Origin: Marinirhabdus sp050859505
GTDB lineage: Bacteria > Bacteroidota > Bacteroidia > Flavobacteriales > Flavobacteriaceae
Reading direction: 5' to 3'
Length of the DNA stretch: 64,000 bases
Assembly (NCBI RefSeq): GCF_050859505.1
Contig: NZ_CP193934.1
Location: forward strand, 2,976,001-3,040,000
Below, in pieces: positions 61,701-64,000 of the stretch (positions within the stretch are counted from its first letter, which is position 1; each line of letters opens with the position of its first letter). Below the pieces are notes generated by a model that had not been told where the DNA came from, did not search any database, and saw only the letters and a list, made by a program, of their open reading frames with translations. The position numbers and the translations under genes were made by a program.

Positions 61701-61909
61701 GCTACCATAGCGTTAGCATCACTTGGCAACACGCGCTGTTGTAAGAATCTTGTGCCCGTTGTATTAAAGTTAAATGTATTGGCAGTGTCATTTTGAGATA
61801 CAAGGTTTTGTTGTATCACTCGTTTTGGAGACTGTGCCTGCAGGGCCATAGTACAAATGAGTAGTAAGATAACTAGTGTTGAGCCAAGCGGATTCCTTTT
61901 TGCTTTCAT
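55757..61909 (-). CDS. Giant T9SS-exported repeat protein with HYR-like domains (2050 aa)
   Basis: Signal peptide cut after LQAQ (about residue 26). An N-terminal region of about 330 residues precedes over twenty repeats of roughly 40-45 residues built around (I/L)xITGTGG.G...N.GV.(V/L)..S.I...GGG.I, predicting a beta helix. After about residue 1380 come six Cys-containing Ig/HYR-like domains with the CQDITVQLDATGN...DGGS, FTCAEVG and VTLTVTD.GN...C.ATVTV.D pattern; one is a classic HYR (CPADITVGTDMPLCGAIVHF). The last 85 residues are a T9SS type A sorting domain (MYPNPATNFVLLNNP ... TKQLVKE). Likely a cell-surface adhesin. Followed by a 15-bp-stem terminator. Confidence 0.92.
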   Translation of the reverse strand: MKAKRNPLGSTLVILLLICTMALQAQSPKRVIQQNLVSQNDTANTFNFNTTGTRFLQQRVLPSDANAMVAAPISTSITALGIDTWSKMSGTQPKVVVPTASQLAEADKKVAIKIAALKAQSNTSFVLDTHDNVSLRYDASSNNIILSSLESKSLILKKVSKSSLENVLIIQGNDKDNNLVVDNTILDLGIDIVYDGGGEHTTTGDILTVINRGSAWKDVVSTAFNKSSGRIVVDNKSSIMYTGLEPIILLDAGGATLTLNLPDGPNPDVVIENAPTPNFTLISGSTFENVSFNGYDAVVINGGTSTDNVSFQGLDPLDTIPVTLNFDTDDIVTFETTETNLGSEDLTVHTGFLIVSAAITTSGSINLTSERNTLITNAAVVQSTDGNITSLAGTNPVPGDDFIGVHIEANAEVKTTGIGNIAITGTGVYATNNLRMGVAVLGGGKVLADGAGSISITGTGGNGTERNYGVGVEELNSTVESNGGGITITGTGGTGTADFNSGIYVRFNSLVQDLNGGDIILFGEGNGAATSRNSRGIVVSDADVLTNTGAINITGNGAFNTASYGDGILFLLDSNIQSVEGNITIIGTGNSVVEDGSIGVSLQGKVETTGTGTIQIEGIAGDGENIAYGVATNNFGTIKSNNGAINIIGQGGNLGNVVGGFSLGVLLTEGIIESVGSGNITIQGTGGDGTNFSGTSGVYLQQTTRITANEGSIAITGQAGTSTGMFNSGIVSLESSIETMGTGTMTLNGMGGSGSESTNGIVLQTGMLLSNDGDIIINATGGVSTENFAEGMAIAGGTIRSSGGGAITINGTGGTSSLNNAAGIQMLPSDTSTTLIETNGGGITLIGTAGTSNGLSSNGVLIAYNTLIQDIGAGSISITGQGGTGTTLNNGVVLMNSSRIASTSGDIEVIGSTNGTNNLNNGVFIELATIESISGSITLNGTGSIASNGDDNRGVVVSTARLQTAASGIISITGVAGNGSSNNSGIDLIESIVSAADGNILMDGTGGANTSGNQNSGIQIATNSFITTSGSGDIDLTGMGRNGAGVFHIGIALGNAARIEALGAGAVTLEGTGGDAFSGNYGVFMDTANPMVTTNGGGISITGTAGNGGGNLNVGIRLGGATITDLSSTGSISLNGTSGSGSGSGNEIGVALFGNTIVSNGGGVSITGAGGSGSGNYTAGVVLENSTINDTAMGDINFTGTGGNAGGSIAAGLYFTISSVTTLDGSIFLNGTGGTALSEQAMGIALFSSPLTTSNGDIQITGESTDTTGDFNDGIDFIESIIEATNGNVALDGTSSSATYAGIIIFSANVPIIAGGTITATTAVGPLNTPEGILATAIFEAPTTFINGVFSPGDYTEFSIGQATITGDFDLTSGLLEVKIDDITTPGTDYDQVVVNGVVDVAGATLTLVNNFVGTLTQTDEFVIIDNDGTDAIVGTFDGLPNNAAIPFNGQFVFIHYDGGDGNDVVLVVDSTPTAICQDFTAQLDATGNVTILPSDVDGGSFDPDGLVTLSLNIDSFTCADVGTPVIVTLTVTDSTGNTTTCTATVTVEDTIAPLINCPADITVGTDMPLCGAIVHFAGPIPVDNCGIASVVQTAGLPSGSVFPVGVSVVAYTATDVNGNTTPCSFTITVVDDDAPLTICMDITIQLNAAGTATIVPADVDGGSTDNCAVDTLSIDIDTFTCANVGPNNVILTVTDLAGNMASCTVIVTVEDVTPPVAVCQDITVVLDATGIIVIDSSLLDGGSTDACGTANFTYTATPDTFTCAEVGDNTVTLTITDENGNSATCEATVTVIDDTAPALVCQDITVQLDENGMVSILPGDVIASLDDACGIDTTGLDIDDFSCDDIGTPVVVNVFASDVNGNIVTCTATVTVVDELAPVLTCPADQTVEINNGTQYTVPDYFATGEAIAIDNCTDPVVITSQDPAVGAMLDPGTYTVTITAEDAFENEASCTFELTVDELLGVSNTGFDMASLTMYPNPATNFVLLNNPQNIPLKDVSIYDVTGRLIKIVDASQVTSEMTIDISELASATYMVLIHTDASPVTKQLVKE

Positions 61910-62212
61910 AATAAATATTGATTAGCGGTTAGTAACGTAAAATCTTGAAGCTAATTTAAAAGCAAAGTAGGAACTTGTCAACTACATCTTAATGTGGTTT
62001 TTATGTCTTAAGAACTATGTGTGATTTAGTATTATTTCTGTCTATATTCGAAATATATTATTAATTTTTCTGGTTCATTTTCTTTACTTAATTTACACCA
62101 CGCCAAGAAGCTTTAGGTATCCTGAAATTTGAATACACCTATTAATTAATCGGTTTTAAGAAAGAGAAGCGTCAAATACATCGTCGGGTAGTGAGTTTCT
62201 GAAATGCTTTAC
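61910..62212. other. Divergent control region between giant adhesin and hybrid sensor
   Basis: About 300 bp, AT-rich, containing both promoters. No third gene or RNA was recognised, and no exact TAnnTTTG box was found for either side. Confidence 0.45.
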
Positions 62213-64000
62213 ATGAAAAAATTAAAACAGCAACACATACATTTGAAAGCCCACCTAGGTATGCTACGGTTATGTAAGGTTCTTGTTGTTTGGTTTTGTA
62301 CATCCCTCACACCGCTAACAGCACAAACTTTATCTCAAATTGAAGTTTTATCAACAGATAACGGATTACCATTTAGAGATGTAAAGTCTGTAACGCAAGA
62401 TAGTTTAGGGTTTATGTGGTTTGGTACCACACAAGGGCTCCTTAAGTATGATGGCTACTCGTTTAAAATTTATAATAACAATCCGGATAACCCTAATTTT
62501 ATACAAAATGAGCAGCTTACCGAACACAACACAATTTATCAAGGTAGAAACTCCCTATGGTTTGCAGCAAATAACACCTTGTTCAAATTAAATATACAAA
62601 CAGATAGTATTTTCGAATACACTAAAAAACAGGGTGTTAAAGGAGATGTGATTGAGCTTCACATTGATCATAAAAAACAAGTCTGGATAGTTACAGACAA
62701 TCACTGGATTTCTAAACAAGAAGACACCTATCAATACCTTCAAAAATATGATGAAACGCATGGTTTTGAAGTCATGGACAGTCTAAGGCGAGGAAATCGC
62801 GAATTTACAAAATTAGCTTCAGACCGTGATAATAACCTTTGGTGGTCTACCCTAACCCAAGGAGCTATACAGTACACTGATAAAGGAAAGCGACTCCAAA
62901 ATAATGTGCTAATTAGTTATGAGAATGTTGACGAATTTCACTTCCGAGGAACTTCTTTTTTTGATACTAAAAACCAACATTATTATTTTCCAAGCAATCA
63001 GGGAATTAACCAATATAATGCAACGAATGCCAAATGGGAATCTGTTCTAAATGAACTCATTAGTATATATCATGCGATAGAAGATAATGAAGGGAATATT
63101 TGGTTTGCTGGAGATACATTTTTATACAGAAGGGATCGCTTGGGTAATTTCACCAATTTTTCAAGCACTGCCCAAGAGCAATTAGATTTCAGCCGGATCT
63201 CACAACTTTTTGTTGATACAAATGGTCTGCTATGGATTGCTACAGATAATGGACTATTAAAACTCAGGATTAAACCTAGAACCTTTAAGCAGTTGTTTAA
63301 ATCTAATGAAAATGACTGGGGAAATGCCATGCGAACCATATTTGAAACTAAAGACGGTGCCATCATAGCAATGTGCGAACGGGACAAGAAACTTATGGTG
63401 TTTTCCCAAAACGATACTGAAGGAAAAGAATTTGAATTATGGGGTGATTTTGGTGCTACAACAAACCTCTTGGATGGAGCACGTTTTTTTACTGTGGATT
63501 TAAATAAGGAATATGTTTACACCGTTAACGAATCCTTAGTTAAAATAAGGCTAAAGGATGGTTATACCACATTACTTCCAGAATTTGCAAACCGACTTAA
63601 TATTACGGGATCGAGCCCTATAATAACACTAAACGATGGACGCTTGTTATTTGGGTTTACACTAGCTAAATTAACCCTATACAATCCTGCGACAGGAGAA
63701 AGTGAGTTGGTTTTTAAAAATCCTATTGAAAAAGATTATTTGCATTTTAGGTATTTTTTAGAAAGTAAAACTCCTGGAGCTATTTGGGTAGGGACTGTAA
63801 ATGATGGACTCTTAAAAATTAATTTGAACGGAACTATTGAAGCACGCTATCATGTTAATTCAGATCCACCGTTGAACAAGAATAATATTATGGTTATTCA
63901 TGAAAACAATGACGAGAGCCTATGGTTAGGGACTTTTGGAGGAGGACTCATTCACTTAACACCAGATAAAAAAGAGGCTGTCGTATACGATACTTATAGC
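62213..64000 (+). CDS. Hybrid two-component sensor, ligand-binding propeller part (C-terminus off the window)
   Basis: 596 codons to the window edge, still open. Starts considered: 62204, 62213 (chosen) and 62261. The last would give the most typical signal peptide (MLRLCKVLVVWFCTSLTPLTAQ). After the signal come seven-bladed-propeller repeats of the Reg_prop type: FRDVKSVTQDSLGFMWFGTT with GLLKYDGYSF, AIEDNEGNIWFAGD, ISQLFVDTNGLLWIATDNGL, and GAIWVGTVNDGLLKI. This is the periplasmic half of Bacteroidetes hybrid sensors, normally followed by a Y_Y_Y domain, kinase, receiver and AraC-type HTH, none of which is in the window. Divergent from the giant adhesin gene. Confidence 0.85.
   Translation, partial: MKKLKQQHIHLKAHLGMLRLCKVLVVWFCTSLTPLTAQTLSQIEVLSTDNGLPFRDVKSVTQDSLGFMWFGTTQGLLKYDGYSFKIYNNNPDNPNFIQNEQLTEHNTIYQGRNSLWFAANNTLFKLNIQTDSIFEYTKKQGVKGDVIELHIDHKKQVWIVTDNHWISKQEDTYQYLQKYDETHGFEVMDSLRRGNREFTKLASDRDNNLWWSTLTQGAIQYTDKGKRLQNNVLISYENVDEFHFRGTSFFDTKNQHYYFPSNQGINQYNATNAKWESVLNELISIYHAIEDNEGNIWFAGDTFLYRRDRLGNFTNFSSTAQEQLDFSRISQLFVDTNGLLWIATDNGLLKLRIKPRTFKQLFKSNENDWGNAMRTIFETKDGAIIAMCERDKKLMVFSQNDTEGKEFELWGDFGATTNLLDGARFFTVDLNKEYVYTVNESLVKIRLKDGYTTLLPEFANRLNITGSSPIITLNDGRLLFGFTLAKLTLYNPATGESELVFKNPIEKDYLHFRYFLESKTPGAIWVGTVNDGLLKINLNGTIEARYHVNSDPPLNKNNIMVIHENNDESLWLGTFGGGLIHLTPDKKEAVVYDTYS

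Noticed and set aside
63070..63387. 105-codon minus-strand frame inside the hybrid sensor gene
   Set aside because: Shadow of a clear propeller-repeat coding region.

Overview
This is a low-GC chromosomal window from a Bacteroidetes species, most likely a marine Flavobacteriaceae. Several independent signs agree: a short 288-residue primary sigma factor, -7 boxes fitting TAnnTTTG upstream of several genes, a lipoprotein TamA-type Omp85 protein (TamL) joined to TamB, many SPII lipoproteins, very large secreted repeat proteins ending in type IX secretion (T9SS) sorting domains, and a hybrid two-component sensor of the ligand-binding-propeller type.

Layout. 1-11.1 kb: end of a secreted M14 zinc carboxypeptidase, a small membrane protein, rpoD, an MscS channel, and the tamL-tamB pair. 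11.3-15.7 kb: a complete transposon of the IS1595 type, 4431 bp, with perfect 25-bp terminal inverted repeats and an 8-bp target duplication. It carries the transposase plus eight short genes of unknown function. 16-39.7 kb: mostly housekeeping and envelope genes (two OmpA proteins, SpoIIAA-like pair, SDR, VanX-type dipeptidase, two more MscS channels, EEP hydrolase, DUF72, LolA-like protein, a BNR/Vps10 propeller protein, aldehyde dehydrogenase, DUF2461, UMF1 transporter, M48 protease, two MsrB enzymes, lpdA). 39.8-46.4 kb: an accessory block with all genes on the minus strand (two NTF2-like proteins, methyltransferase, Crp/Fnr regulator, alpha/beta hydrolase, beta-lactamase-like hydrolase, VOC protein), with palindromic attC-like intergenic sequence at two junctions. 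46.6-61.9 kb: two giant T9SS cargo proteins of 2754 and 2050 residues, with a frameshifted purC fragment between them. 62.2 kb to the end: the first 596 codons of a hybrid sensor, divergent from the second giant protein.

How the genes work together. TamL-TamB, the OmpA proteins and the lipoproteins serve the outer membrane. The MscS channels serve osmotic protection. The MsrB pair covers methionine sulfoxide repair in the periplasm and cytoplasm. The giant beta-helix proteins are probably exported by a T9SS encoded elsewhere, and the divergent hybrid sensor may control the neighbouring adhesin. The most interesting items are the cargo-carrying IS1595 element, the attC-like palindrome in the minus-strand accessory block, the tandemly amplified giant adhesin gene and the purC remnant. 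No tRNA, rRNA or CRISPR array was seen.
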